Origin: Dryas octopetala
Taxonomy: Eukaryota; Streptophyta; Magnoliopsida; Rosales; Rosaceae
DNA length: 64,000 nt
Reading direction: 5' to 3'
Assembly: GCA_963921425.1 (NCBI GenBank)
Contig: OY992834.1
Location: 27,231,923 to 27,295,922, forward strand
Positions 35,166 through 47,228 of the stretch are shown here, one piece after another. The translations under genes were made by a program, and so were the position numbers. Within the stretch, counting starts at the first letter, position 1. Each line of letters opens with the position of its first letter. Under the pieces are notes generated by a model, which was not told the DNA's origin, ran no database searches, and saw only the letters and a program-made list of their open reading frames with translations.

Positions 35166-36208
35166 TTAGTGTCTTTAAAGTAAAATAAACTAGTTTGGGT
35201 TTATGAACTAGTTTTGGGCCATCTTTTTTTTTATTATTATTTATATTATGTGCCTTTAAAGTAAAATTTAAATGTAAAAAAAAATTTATTTAACTAATGA
35301 GGTGGGTTTGGGGATTGGGGACAAGGATGTGGATCCCATTCCTCGCGGGGACAAATATAGGGAATCCCCTAATTGAAAATTTTGAGGATTAAGGTGGGTA
35401 TCAAGGGCAAAAATAAATTCGATTAAGGGTATGGAGGTGGCTTACCCATCCCTGCATGTCCCCATTTCCATTTCTATACAATTATTAAGATATAAAATTC
35501 TAAACACCCTTAAAATTGTACACATGTAATTGATCATACCCCTTCTTGGTGTTACGATTACACACAATTTTTTTGTTTTGTTTTTTTGTTATCCTCAAAT
35601 CGTGAGTTTAGACTACATATTCAAGTAAAATCAACAAAAATATCAATGTTGCAAATAACTTTTTAAATCAACCACCTCAAAAGGTTGGATCAATGATCAA
35701 ATTTCTAGGCACGGATTAAATCAGATCAATGATCGAGTTTGAAAGAATAAAAATCTTTCTATTTATAACTTCTATTTCTTTGAAAAAATTTGTTGGGGTC
35801 CGGCCTCGGGGTCTGACTATTAATCCTGATTCGACATTAGAAGTATATTAATTTTTCCCCAATAACCGAATACTTTTGTCTATAAATACTGCATATTTGA
35901 TTCCATCTACAAATCTATTTTCTTCCCTATGAGATAGGCTTAAGCTTTCGCGTCTCTCTTAAATTGCAGTCATGGTAAAATCTTGGTTTATTAATTTAAT
36001 CATTAAACATCAGGTAACTGCCAAGCACACGAATTCTCTATAAATAGAAATAATGGATAATTGAGGGCTTGTTATTCAACAATATAACATGACTTATAAT
36101 TTTTTAATGGCAGTTCCAAAAAAGCGCATCTCTTTAACTCTTTTTTTTTTTTTTTTTAAAAAGGGATTCGTAAAAATATTTGGAAAAGAAAGAGGAAAAC
36201 AACAGCTA

Positions 36209-36353
36209 GAAATGGCTGCTAATACCTCGTAAGCTGAGGAGTAAATTAAAGGAGGAATTAGCTCGCGTCTGATTAGCTAGTTGGTGAGGCAATAGCTTAC
36301 CATGGCGATGATTGATAGCTGGTCCGAGAGGAAGAGGATGATCAACCACACTA
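36209..36353 (+). pseudogene. Nuclear copy of plastid 16S rRNA (fragment), second copy
   Basis: Paralogue of 24596-24740. GTTGGTGAGGCAATAGCTTA and AGCTGGTCCGAGAGG are closer to the plastid gene than in the left copy. It is a short relic with the same internal deletions, so it was copied in the nucleus and not inserted twice. Confidence 0.8.
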
Positions 36354-36745
36354 GGAAGATGAGGAATACAGAGCCATGCACAAAAGAAGGAGTCACTGAT
36401 CGAAGCTTAGTTCCTAGTCCTTCTCACAATCGAGTGGGCCAGTTTCTCTTAGGAATCAAATCATTAAATCCTAGACAGGACGAATTCACTTTTAGGAATC
36501 ATTAAATCCTAAAAATGATTGTTTTGATGTATCGCGTAAATTCTTTGAAATGAAAATCAAATAATTCTCTGTCCAAATAAAGGGATTATGAATTTAGCTA
36601 GGCTTATAAAAAGTTAAAAACAATCAACCCTAGCCCTACCCATTATATAGACGGGTCGATGTAATCCATTTGGAATATCAGATTGGATCGCCCATTTAAC
36701 AGCAAGCTAATTTTACAAGTCTTTTTGCATTATTTGACTACTAAT

Positions 36746-37413
36746 GTGTGCATATATTATTTGGTTAAAAAAACAAAACATTGATATGAAGTCTGATTAT
36801 TGATCACATATAAATAAGTGGTTATTTTTTTCATTGAATTATATGTACGTGTGTATTCATGTAATAAATAAGTGATAAAGACATTCATATAGTTTGGACA
36901 ACATATAGATCGAGGAGGTGGTATAATATGTTTTACGAGAGATTCTTTAATGAGAAAGGTATATAGTCGTGTCACATGTATGGTATAACTATTAATGATC
37001 GGTAGAATGACATATATATGTTTATTTCAAGTAAAGTTTATAGTATTTTAGAATAAATAGAGCACTTCACGGCATAGTATTGGGTGATCTTACCTACCAT
37101 AAACATGATTTGAATGTCTATTCAAGACTTTGTCCTATTTTACTCCAAAAATAAAAAGCCAAACTTGGAAATTTGGTCCATATATCATGGGGCTGCAATT
37201 TTATCTAAAAAGATTGTAATTAACTTTATTTTCCTTAATTTTTGATATGTAACCAAATCTACCACAAGACCCGCTCCAAACCCAAATTTGCTATAATCAC
37301 TCCTAGCCGCATGAAGATTCTGAACGTGCAAAGAGAAAACAAAACCCAAAAAAGAAGGCCAAAAATGGAAAAGATGAACTTTCATATTCCAAAAAAACAG
37401 CATGAACCTCTCC
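36746..37413. other. Upstream region of AGP2
   Basis: Nearly identical to 28262-28929; I noticed one substitution by eye (near 36888). No separate gene is seen. Confidence 0.7.
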
Positions 37414-37420
37414 TATAAAT
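37414..37420 (+). promoter_or_regulatory. TATA box of AGP2
   Basis: TATAAAT in the same position and context as in AGP1. Confidence 0.75.
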
Positions 37421-37535
37421 TCCTCCCAATCCCATCACATTCCTCAGGCAGCCGAAGTCTTCGTTTCCAAGGCGTTTGATTTCGATCATTTTCATTTCCC
37501 TTTTACGAACGCCTAACAAACACCATAACAGCACC

Positions 37536-37742
37536 ATGGAAATGAAGAAGATCGCTTGCGCTGTTATCTTCGCTGCTGCCTCTGTCAGCGCTGTGATGGC
37601 TCAGGAGAGCATCAGCAATGCCCCCGCCCAAGCACCAGGACCAAGCAGCACCACCAGTGGTGCCGCTGCCGCTGGCTTGCCCGTCTTGGGGTCCATGGTT
37701 GGTGCCTCCCTTGTGTCATTCATTGCCTTCTACTTGCAGTAA
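37536..37742 (+). CDS. AGP23: AGP23-like arabinogalactan peptide (AGP2)
   Basis: 68 residues, identical to the product of AGP1 (signal peptide [10 protein letters not shown]...AVMA, glycosylation core [13 protein letters not shown]-type tail). The promoter, 5' UTR, 3' UTR and polyadenylation signal (37938-37943) also match AGP1 almost perfectly, so both copies are probably expressed alike. It differs in setting: upstream lie a PIF/Harbinger insertion and older spacer, and about 450 bp downstream of the stop a 5.5 kb CACTA (38196-43658) has separated it from its original 3' spacer. Start chosen as for AGP1. Confidence 0.93.
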   Translation: MEMKKIACAVIFAAASVSAVMAQESISNAPAQAPGPSSTTSGAAAAGLPVLGSMVGASLVSFIAFYLQ

Positions 37743-39341
37743 ATGATCAAGAAAGAATGAGAGAGAGAAAAAGCGCGCTTGAGCTTGGTTCGATTGAAGG
37801 AGGGGAATGAGATTGATTTTTCAGTTTATGTATTCCATGAACTTTTTTTCTTCTTGTTTCCTTTAGGTTTTCGATATCTTCTTTCTCATTTATTTCACAT
37901 TTAAGTGCATGAATGACATATATATATAATACAATGCAATAAAAGAGCATTCTGGTTCTGGGTTAACGTTGTACAAGGTTCCAAAACCCCCCCCCCCCCC
38001 TTTTTTTTGGTGCTTGGTCTTTATTTTTCAACTACTCTTGCATGGTTGATCTCTAAACTTTCACTTTATAGGTCCAATATTGTTTATAGTAAATTAGGGA
38101 AACCCCCTTCAAACAAATATTACTTCCATTCAAATTCATATTAATTGTTTTACAATTGTTAACCTCTTTGGCTAAATACCAAATTAGTTTTCGTTCAGTG
38201 CTACAAAAAAGCTCATACATATCACTATATTAGTATCAATTTTAAAGATATTCAATATAATATAATTTTTAATATCATTTAAAAGTTTTTTTTTTCAAAA
38301 ATTGATATATAAACTATTTTACATATTATTAGGATTTTGAATGTGATATATTATGTTGGACAAATTTATTAACTCTGCTTTAAAAGTGATATATATACAA
38401 ATAAATGATGAGAAAATTTAAGAACGAGAAAAATGCGGTACTGTTCACCACTTAAAATTTTTTTGGCAACCCGTGTTTACACACACCCACACTCACATCC
38501 AAACTGAATCACCCCCAGACCAAACCCACACCCACACCCTAACTCATCATCTTCTTCATCGATCTCCGACGAAGATATATAGATTGAGCTCGAAGATTAA
38601 GCTAGCTAGCTGGCCGGCTTCCAATCCACCCAGCTTTAAGATGTTGAGAGCGAAGGCTTGTAGATCGAGATCGATGGGTTGAGCACTCGCGAAGGGTTGC
38701 AGAGAGTGAACGCGACAGAGAGACAGAGAGAAGTCTGAGAAGTTGCAAACAGAGAGAGAGAGAGAGAGAGCTCGATCTGGATGACGTCGCGAGATCCAGA
38801 TCGACCCAGAGAAGCCTTCCTGATACCACTTTCCAGCCTTCACGATTTCAGGTATTTGATGAGATTGTTTTGTTATTTTTTCTTTTTAATTTTAAGTTTA
38901 GATTTCGGATTTAGGGTTCTAATATCTACAGGTTGTTTGAACATGAGAGTTTTGTTTTTTGGGTGTTTATGGAATTTGGGTGTTTTGTAGTTTGTTTGAA
39001 CTCGGGTCTGTTTGAATTTGGGTGCTAGAATTCTTTGTATTTACTTGAAATATGGAACATTATGTAATGATCATTCATTTTGGGTCTGTGTTATGAATTT
39101 GGCTCTACCTGGGTTTTGTTCCTTTCACCAAGAATTTGGCTCTTCCTGATTTTGGCATTTTGGGCTGCTTATGGATCTCTGTTTGGTTTATTTGAAGTTT
39201 CTGTTATTCTGAAGTCTGAATTATGTTCGTCAATGATGATATTTATATGGGTTACTTGTAATTTCAGATAGTCTATTTTATATGCATTCATTTGATGCTT
39301 ATCTTTGTATAAAGTCTTTTGCACATAAGGTTATAATTTAT

Positions 39342-39456
39342 ATGAGCTCTGCAGTCAATTCTCACTCAGTATACATCACAACTGATGATGCCAGCTATCT
39401 CTCTGATGGCCTCATTCATAACAAGAGACGCAAAGCCGCTCATGAGAGAAAAAAGG
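39342..39456 (+). pseudogene. Captured MYB exon (upstream part of SHAQKYF-type MYB)
   Basis: Encodes MSSAVNSHSVYITTDDASYL, SDGLIHNKRRKAAHERKKG, ending at a GT donor (39457). The ERKKG word precedes the MYB repeat in single-repeat MYB factors, and the frame joins that of the exon at 40284 with a codon split G|GG. No stop lies within it. The true exon start upstream is uncertain; ATG 39342 may be internal. Confidence 0.65.
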
Positions 39457-40283
39457 GTACATCACATATATATATTTATATATATATATATATGTGTATG
39501 TATATATAATAAGTGATTTATGTGTACGTGCATCCATATGTTTCCATTCTTTTGATTGATTAGGTGATTTGTTGGAGGATTGATATGTACATGTTCTTCG
39601 CTTGTAGTTTGATCTGCCATTAGTGGTATATACTATATATAGTATTACATTGTACAAGTTTACAGTATGATCATACTTTCTTCTTTTTGTATTAATTTTT
39701 GTTTTTGTAATATCTCTGCTTTGATGATTTCAATCTTTCCAATTTGTTAATTCGTTCCATTGTGATTTTGTTTTCTTAATGAATTCTTTGTTAACACTTT
39801 AATTGTTACTTCTTGTATACATATATATGTGTATTAGTGTAACTTGATGGATTTTATAAGTTTATTATTTATTTATTATGGTAGACTGTATGAGTCTTCT
39901 ATGGGGACAATTCAATTCTTCTTTCTTTTTGGTTAAACAATTGTATTCTCCTTTCATTGTTTGCATTTTTTCTTATTTAGAGTTTTCTTTACTCAGGCTC
40001 ATGCATTTTATGAAACCTTGCAGTAGTAATTAAATACTGTAGATGACATGCTGCTCTTCAAATTAATTGATTTGCATTTACTAAACGATGCACCTTTTTA
40101 AAAACCCACTGTTAATTTGGCATCTCCAAGCAGCTCTCTCTCTTGTAGTAAAATTATTAAATTGATGCAAGAAGATGAGTTTGTTTTAGCATTGATGACA
40201 ATAAATTAAAAGTTTTGCATTTAGATTGTTGAGATTTGGTAATTTTGGTTGTGAATGGATTTTAAAGAATGAAATCTCCTCAG

Positions 40284-40478
40284 GGAGGCCATGGACTGGG
40301 GAAGAGCATCGAGTATTCCTAGCTGGATTGAAGAAGCTTGGGAAAGGTGATTGGAGGGGAATAGCTAGAAATTTTGTGACCACCAGAACCCCAACCCAGA
40401 TTGCTAGTCATGCACAGAAGTATTTCCTCAGGCAGGCTACAAATGACGAGGAAACGAAGATCAAGCCTTTTTGACATG
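40284..40478 (+). pseudogene. Captured MYB exon with SHAQKYF repeat
   Basis: After an AG acceptor (40283) it reads [55 protein letters not shown]: a single MYB repeat of the plant SHAQKYF class (MYBS/KUA1 type). The intact repeat has regularly spaced tryptophans or aromatic equivalents (W of PWT, W of GDWRG, and Y/F near the third position), all present. A likely one-base loss after ATND shifts the following KRRSSLFDM segment (about 40452-40478) out of frame. A CT microsatellite follows. As part of a transposon it is probably not a working factor. Confidence 0.85.
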
Positions 40479-40497
40479 CACTTTAAAGACTTTTCTG

Positions 40498-40500
<3 letters not shown>

Positions 40501-40591
<91 letters not shown>

Positions 40592-40592
40592 T
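40501..40592. repeat. (CT)n microsatellite, about 92 bp
   Basis: Nearly pure CT repeat with one A interruption (near 40577), directly after the captured MYB exon. Confidence 0.97.
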
Positions 40593-41526
40593 AATCTCTC
40601 TCTGTACTATGTATATTTTAGTGTCATATAAATTACTAGTTTAGACTTGATGGACCTACAGGATCAAGGTACTCTAGACTCCTCACGATCACCAACATAT
40701 AAAGCTACTGAAACTAGCTTCCTCACAGGTAAGTCCATATATTGTGTCCATATATTCTAATTTAAGGATATAAAATGTCATGTATTGTTTGAATTTTGTA
40801 TAATAGAAATACATATGTGACAGCATGGTGTAATGGTGTGGATCCAATCTTGTGTATGGGAAAAGAAATTGCTTGAGTATCATTGTTCTTTTTTTTCTTT
40901 GGTCCACTTGTGTAAATGTTTTTTCTTTCTTCCCCAGTTTCAGTGCACTAGCCATGTTAGTCTATTGGCCAATTATTAATTTATGGGTTAATTTAGACCA
41001 AAATTTTTATAAGGGTTCTACTACTGGTGTTGTACTTTATAAAATTGTCTGACTGTTTAAATCTTACTTCTTAGATTTAATAATGGGAAAGGATAAGAAT
41101 GCATGATTGGTCTATCTCATGCTCCAATCAGATTGTTTAATTTCTGGATTTGCTGTATTGGGTTTTGTTGATGCACAATTCTAATAACGTACTGCCTTTT
41201 CTTTGGTATTACAGCTTTCCTTCTCGTTCAGACCAAAATTGTTGATTTTTTGTGGATTCAAAGATCTGCATATTCAACCCAAAACATAAATCAAGGTGCA
41301 AGCCAATATAAAGTAGTTTAATGGAATTTATATTATTTTTTATTTTTGGGTTCCTTCATATCAGAGTTTATTTGGGTTCCTTTACTTCATGTTCTTTTAT
41401 GCTTAACCTAGATATAATGTTTCTTTAGTGCTTGTCTCTGCTGTCCTTTCACCTTATATTGATCATAGATAGTTTTATATCTTTATGTTCTATAATTCTC
41501 TGACCTTGCTGACTTTTGCTACTCAG

Positions 41527-41585
41527 GTTCTTGCCTCTCTCCATCATGCAGTCATTCCTTATCTATCTAATCTTGTCTTGTTATG
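41527..41585 (+). pseudogene. NOC4: Captured NOC4 exon a
   Basis: After an AG acceptor it reads VLASLHHAVIPYLSNLVLL and ends with a split codon at a GT donor (41586). It matches the C-terminal part of NOC4, a nucleolar protein for small-subunit ribosome assembly. The split codon rejoins in frame with exon b (TG|C). Confidence 0.75.
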
Positions 41586-41678
41586 GTAAAGTTAAATACT
41601 AAAGTGGTTTTATTTTATTTTTCATATATTTTCTTTGTAACTTTGAGTCTAATTCATTGCTTGACAACATATATGCAG

Positions 41679-41859
41679 CGACTTCTTAACTAAATCATAC
41701 AACATTGGTGGTGTTATCAGTGTCATGGCTCTTAGCAGCCTCTTCATCCTCATAAAAAATATGGTTTAGACTTTAGAGTACCCCAACTTTTATGAGAAAC
41801 TTTATGCATTGTTGGTTCCTTTAATTTTTATGGCAAAACATTGGTCAATATCTTTTCAG
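41679..41859 (+). pseudogene. NOC4: Captured NOC4 exon b
   Basis: Reads CDFLTKSYNIGGVISVMALS then SLFIL, and after a stop TLEYPNFYEKLYALLVPLIF and MAKHW, the CBF/Mak21-type C-terminal region of NOC4. Acceptor (41678) and donor (41860) are intact. One in-frame stop (TAG, about 41768) lies in a slightly altered stretch where family members have a short polar loop. The rest of NOC4 is absent. Confidence 0.8.
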
Positions 41860-42054
41860 GTAATGCTAATTACTACTATTGTAACAGTTTTCAGAAGCTA
41901 AAGTTGTATAGCTAGTGAGAAAACCCAGGAAATTGACATAAATTTTTTATCCTTTTAGATATGTTGTGTTCATGATAATCAATTGAATGCAACATAAAAT
42001 ATATTCTATGTGATAGCTAATTATAAGGCCTGATATGGATTATACAATCCACAG

Positions 42055-42248
42055 AGCTTACCGGCTCTGCCATGGCTGGTGCTCTTGGTGGGTTCAATGC
42101 CCACGCCAGCAATATTGTTACTGCAATCTACATAGCCACTGGCCAGGATCCTGCTCAGAATGTAGAGAGCTCTCACTGAATTAACATGATGGAAGCTGTG
42201 AACAATGGCAGGGACCTTTACATCTCAGTCAGCGTGCCTTCCATTGAG
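42055..42248 (+). pseudogene. HMGR: Captured HMG-CoA reductase exon
   Basis: Reads [40 protein letters not shown], stop, INMMEAVNNGRDLYISVSVP, SIEV: the catalytic-domain exon of plant 3-hydroxy-3-methylglutaryl-CoA reductase (mevalonate pathway, ER membrane). The [12 protein letters not shown] motif contains the conserved catalytic aspartate region. A TGC-to-TGA type change after SSH makes one stop (about 42176). AG acceptor (42054) and GT donor (42249) are intact. Only this exon is present. Confidence 0.88.
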
Positions 42249-43059
42249 GTACAATACAACTAATTGATGCTTCTTTTGAGTGAATTTATCTCATTCTGAA
42301 TTTTAAATGAGTTTTGAAGTTGATGTCAAATCCATGGCCTAGTTTTTTGGGGAATGTTATTCTTTTGCTTGTGTTTCTTGCATTTTTTCCTTTCTCATGT
42401 ACACTACCTATCTTTATTGACATGCCCTTTGCAGTATATTGCACTTGCAAATCACTATATGTTTGAAAATTTTCATATATTTTTATTCTTACAAGTTACA
42501 ATGAATTTAGATAACAATATAGACCATTTGCTATGAAATCTTGAATATTTTAGTAATGTGATTTGGTATGAAAACTCAATTTGTTTCTTTTTAGTACTGT
42601 GATTTTGTAATTTTGTTTGATTTTTCCAATTGTTAGGTGATCGAATTTATAAGGAAAGCAGTACACATGGGAAGGAAATTGAAGTCAATGAGGTGCAGAT
42701 TTCATGGGTTAATTTTGATTCAATCAGTTTGTAAAATTATTTTCCCTCATGAACTGCTATGATACAAATTAGAACAAGTGTGCACTGCCATGCCTTATAT
42801 TTGTACATGTTGATGACTATATAGGCCTAACTTAGATTTAATTAAGGATGGGGTTAGAGATGAGGTCTCCAACTAATTTTTGTGATATGTAGACATATTT
42901 TGGGTACTTGGAGATATTGAAATTTATGTGAATTGAGGATCTTTACTATGTAATGGATGTTGAGCATTTATCTCAATGGGTTGGCCACTAAAAAAATATG
43001 CAATACAAGTGTAATGGTATTGAGCAATTATCTCAGTTTTCAAGCAAAAAATTGATATC

Positions 43060-43650
43060 TAAACAGGGTTTACATAACAATAATTTCAAAATATACGAGA
43101 TCAGTTCTTTCAATGTAAGTGATATTAATCATGCCTTCAAAATCAGTTCCATCACTCAAACTGATGTCTATGAGTATATTTATACCAGTTTCATACTCTT
43201 AAAACATATAATTCAGATATACGATATCATTTATTAGAACCAATAACGATATCTATGAGACTATTTATATCAGTTCCGTAATTCAGGAACATATAAGTCT
43301 GATCTAAGATATATGTTCTTGTACACAATACAGATGTCTATGTAAATAATTATACCAGTTATACTATTATACGATTAAAACCATATTATTCATTTATAAG
43401 ATATCAGTTATAAATATAATACTGATATAATATATTATAAATATATTATAAATATATCATTTACTACGTTTTTAACCATCCGGGAAGGAAAAATATATCG
43501 CATTTAAAAAAAGGAACTGACGTAAAAAATGATATAGATATCAGTTCAAAACTAATATGTAAACCAATGAGAATATATATCACGCTTTCCAATATCAAAT
43601 TTTAGGGGCCTTAGATATCGGTAAATTATTAATATGTATGACCTTTTTTG
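43060..43650. repeat. Subterminal repeat region of CACTA 3
   Basis: Many imperfect copies of ATATCAGTTC / GATATCTATGAG and related words, in both orientations, close to the right end. Such clusters are usual transposase-binding zones in CACTA elements. Confidence 0.6.
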
Positions 43651-43661
43651 TAGTAGTGATT

Positions 43662-45130
43662 TTAGGGATGATGAGTTAGCCCACAGACGTTGAGATACCC
43701 AAAATGCCCTTAAGCCTTCATAACTAACATTCAACACAAGTTGACTTCATGTACGTGGGGAAAATCATTTAATTCTCCTTATATCTTGGTTATTGATTGT
43801 TGTTGTAATCAATTTTGAATTTCAATAATAAAATTCAGATTTAAGTCATATATCTTGTATAATATTCTCCATATATATATATTTTATATATTTGGAATGC
43901 TTAAATGCTAATACATAATTTATCTACATTAATTAAAGGGGCTACGTTTTATAGCCCAAAATGGAAAATAGGCTTTAAACCCACAATCAAAAAATGGGTC
44001 CAAACCCAGTCCATTAAAATGAAATCATGTTAAAAAAACACGCTGAGCACGTACAAATGCCTAGCACTCCGCCATTTTTTGTTTTTTTCTCGACTGGGCA
44101 TTAGAGCAGGTTCACCCACGTGTGTTAGGTCGAATGGTCACACGTGCTCCACGTCACCCAATATGAGTTGTCCACGTATTTGGTTTAAGCGACGCTACAC
44201 GTTGCTTGTAAGGGTCTTGGGACACATTGACAAATAAGTCCTTAATATAAAACATGTTTAATTGACATTCTCTGCATACATTATAATTGAAAAAGAGAGT
44301 TTTCTCAATAATTACATTGTAGATAATTAGCTTAGGCATTAATGTGTTCAACTCACTCTTGCAATGTGCAAGTGATAATATTGCGTTCAATTCAAAATCT
44401 AGGCTAACTTCAATTGCCATCCTTTTTTGGATGAATAAAAAATATATTGGAAATCATCACGAAATTTAATTAATCCCCTTGTGTGCTAATCTCATACTAA
44501 TCAAATAAAATTACGTCGTTCTACAGTGTAGACGTACGCATAATTGGAACCATTAATTTTTTCAATATATCACCCTTTAAAGATCATCTCTGAGAAAAAT
44601 CAACCAAATTGAAAATTGGTTAGTCATATAACTGTTACAAAATAATTAAACATATGGTTTTGATAACAATTAGACTCACTGTATGTTTATTCAATAACAA
44701 CTAGCTAACCAAACGATTTCCATTGTGGTTGATTTTGCAAAGACGCATGATCTTTAAAATGAATAGTTCTAATTATGAGCCTACACAGTGAAACGACCTA
44801 ATTCTAATTAATTAGCATGAAATCAGTACACAAGGGATTAGTAGAGAATCCAAATCCTTTAGCTCATAATATCAAATATGTATTCTCACAATTATTGTGT
44901 GAGTGCAAATTTGCTCACCGCCTTATTAAGATGGCCGGTGAGCTTTACCACCGTATTGGGAGTCTGCCATATGTCATGTGGAGGAGTAAAACTTCAATAT
45001 AACGGTTGCATACACTCATTATCTCTATTCTCTCATCATGTGGTTGCGGGATGAGAGAGAGACACGTGGGTGTATACACCCGTAATAGTTAGCTATTTAA
45101 AATTAACATATTGAAATTAATACTATTATA

Positions 45131-45181
<51 letters not shown>

Positions 45182-45250
45182 TAATAATTTAAAATAAATG
45201 AAAATACTATTATTGGGTTTTTTATTTTAAATTTTTTTATTATAATTATA
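43662..45250 (+). repeat. AGP spacer, copy U3
   Basis: Matches 29711-30583 and then 31405-32115, skipping the 813 bp hAT, whose empty site GTTCTACA is 44518-44525. It includes the GA microsatellite (45137-45178). It is the most diverged copy. No gene inside. Confidence 0.88.
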
Positions 45251-45659
45251 TTTTAATACATTAATTTTAAAAAGTTGACCATATATAGTTTACCACAATT
45301 GGCAGGCTCGTAATATGATGCTCACCACGAGCAAATTTGCACTCTTACCGGTCACCACAAAGGAGGCAACTCAAACTAAATTCATACCTTGGTGGAGTAC
45401 GTGGGCTGGACTCGGGGAAAATCCTGAATGGAGGTGGAGCTGTAAGGGCGATAATTAAGTTATTTGTTTGATGATGGTTGTTGAGATCGCTTGAATCTCG
45501 TTAAGGATGACTATTTTGGACACAACTGGCAAATGACACGAAATAATCGAAAACAAAACCCAAAAAACAGCAATGCAAAAACAAAACCCCAAAAAAGGAA
45601 AAATATGGAAAAGCTCGATGAAGTACTGTTATATTCCAAAAAGCAGCATGAACCTCTCC

Positions 45660-45666
45660 TATAAAA
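45660..45666 (+). promoter_or_regulatory. TATA box of AGP3
   Basis: TATAAAA in CTCC(TATAAAA)CACTCCCAATCC, aligned with the AGP1/AGP2 box. The next 110 bases resemble the AGP1 leader with about 15 percent differences. Confidence 0.7.
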
Positions 45667-45774
45667 CACTCCCAATCCCATCACATTCCACAGGCAGCAC
45701 TCTTCATTCCAAAGGTGTTTACGTTTGATCATTCTCATTTCTCTTAGACAAACGCCTAACACCTTCACAGCACC

Positions 45775-45972
45775 ATGGAAATGAAGAAGATCGCTTGCAC
45801 TATTCTCTTCGCTGCTGCCTCTGTCAGTGCTGTTATGGCTCATGAGGGCACCAGCCACTCCCCTGCCCAAGCACCAGGACCTAGCACTGCTGCCGCCGCC
45901 GTTGGCCTGCCCGCCTTGGGGTCCATGGTTGGTGCCTCCCTTGTGTCATTCATTGCCTTTTACTTGCAATAA
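45775..45972 (+). CDS. AGP23: AGP23-like arabinogalactan peptide (AGP3)
   Basis: A 65-residue arabinogalactan peptide starting [20 protein letters not shown]. Signal peptide to about residue 22 (VMA), core [16 protein letters not shown] with Pro sites for hydroxylation and arabinogalactan addition, and GPI-type hydrophobic tail ending SFIAFYLQ as in AGP1/2. It is three residues shorter in the linker and differs at several positions, so it is an older paralogue. Most substitutions fall in the linker, while the signal peptide and anchor region are kept, which suggests a working gene. The polyadenylation signal AATAAA is at 46192-46197. Start chosen by family N-terminus and CACC-ATGG context. 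Confidence 0.92.
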   Translation: MEMKKIACTILFAAASVSAVMAHEGTSHSPAQAPGPSTAAAAVGLPALGSMVGASLVSFIAFYLQ

Positions 45973-46197
45973 AATGATCAAGAAAGAATATATGAGAAAG
46001 ATAGAGAGACGACGAAACGCTTGAAAAGATTCAATTGAAGGAGGGGAATCAGATTGATTTTTGAGTTTCATGTACTCCAAGAACCATATTTCTTCCTTTA
46101 CTTTAGGGTTAATGTCAATCTCTCTTCTTACTCATTTCTTTCACTATTATGTGAATGACACACACACACACATATATATATAATGCAATTCAATAAA

Positions 46198-47028
46198 AGA
46201 GCTCTATATATGGTTCTGGGTTGTACACGGTTTCTCTCTTTTTTCTTTTTTTTTGGTGCTTGATCTCTATTTTTCAATTAATTTTGTATGATTGATCTTG
46301 GAACTCTCTTTTAACGGAAAATATATATATATATCATGTAGCTGTAGTGCTGTACAAATTAGCTCTTAAAAGTGGTGAAGGTGGGTGGGGTATAGTTATG
46401 ATTAAGCTAAGTTCAGGGTTTGATTCCCTCAAATGTAACAAAAAAAAATTGTAAAAAAGAAAATAGGGTGTTGGAAAGAGAAAATGGGTGGGTATAGAAA
46501 GTTGAGTTTATTACTACATTAATTAATTAACATTAGTTTTTAATTCTATTATTAAAGGTGACGTGTTTGTGGGAAATATATGGATTATTGAGTTTCCTAA
46601 ATTGATTGTGGCATGAATGTTGAAGTCTCGGTATGCCCCAAAGTCCAAACCCAGATTTTAGGGATGAAGATATGGGATCTTCCTCTTCATACATTAATTG
46701 TGGAGGTATAATATGTGGGGAATTAATTACTCTAGGGTACATGACAAGTATTTTATTTAACCTCTACTATACCTATTGTTCAAATTTAACAATAAGGTCA
46801 CATTTGTAAGTTATGATATTAAAAAAATATGTTATTTTTTTTTTCTCTCTCTCTCTCACGATCCACACTGCTCCACAACGAAGTTTCTTGCTCCTGCTTT
46901 CTCCCAACAAATGGCGACCACCGGTGTGCTCCCTACACCAGCGCCGACTCAACCCACCCTCCCCGCTACCGGCTGGCCACCACTTGCAGCAAATCGATGC
47001 GAGAAAGGGGAGTAATGTCGCAGGCTTC

Positions 47029-47064
<36 letters not shown>

Positions 47065-47228
47065 CTCTCTCTCTCTCTCTGTGCTTGATCGAAGCCTGCT
47101 CGAAGCCTTCTAATGGATCTGCTCCGAGCTTGATCGAAGCCTTCTAGATCTGCTTTGACCACTCCGACTTCTCCTTGATTGGGCATGATCACAGCTTGTG
47201 GTACGTAGACTCCTACTTTGATTTTTTA
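46198..47228. other. Spacer with GC-rich patch, no supported gene
   Basis: AT-rich spacer with a CT run (46843-46858), a GC-rich patch (about 46905-46990) that opens MATTGVLPTPAPTQPTLPAT on the plus strand, and CT/CTTT repeats (about 47028-47080). The frame stops after 34 codons from that ATG. I see no family match; it may be a gene start carried by an unidentified transposon. Confidence 0.4.

Larger units (their letters stand above)
33099..36745. repeat. Segmental duplication, right copy (U2)
   Basis: Counterpart of 22493-25158. It starts inside the tail of CACTA 2 (33099-33574), keeps the FtsH exon relic (33669-33710) and the plastid 16S fragment (36209-36353), and has a PIF/Harbinger insertion (34106-35165) absent from the left copy. 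It lacks the 3.1 kb hAT of the left copy. Outside these it is spacer with no gene. Confidence 0.9.
38196..43658 (+). mobile_element. CACTA-type transposon 3 carrying MYB, NOC4 and HMGR fragments
   Basis: The right end, read inward, is CACTACTACAAAAAA; the left end is CAGTGCTACAAAAAA followed by the same CTCATACATAT-like bases. The U1 spacer shows the uninterrupted site (29690-29712), giving a 3 bp target of ATT type (left copy now GTT). Length is 5,463 bp. There is no transposase. The right subterminal 600 bp (about 43060-43650) repeats GATATCAGTT-like words. Between the ends lie exons of three unrelated host genes, all on the plus strand and with introns retained, plus a CT microsatellite. 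The left 650 bp (38470-38860) looks like a gene leader ending at a donor (CAG|GTATTTG, about 38852). Confidence 0.85.

Noticed and set aside
46776-47113. Several overlapping frames near 46.8-47.1 kb
   Set aside because: Dominated by CT-repeat-coded Ser/Leu and very short; no family match. Kept only as a note under the spacer entry.
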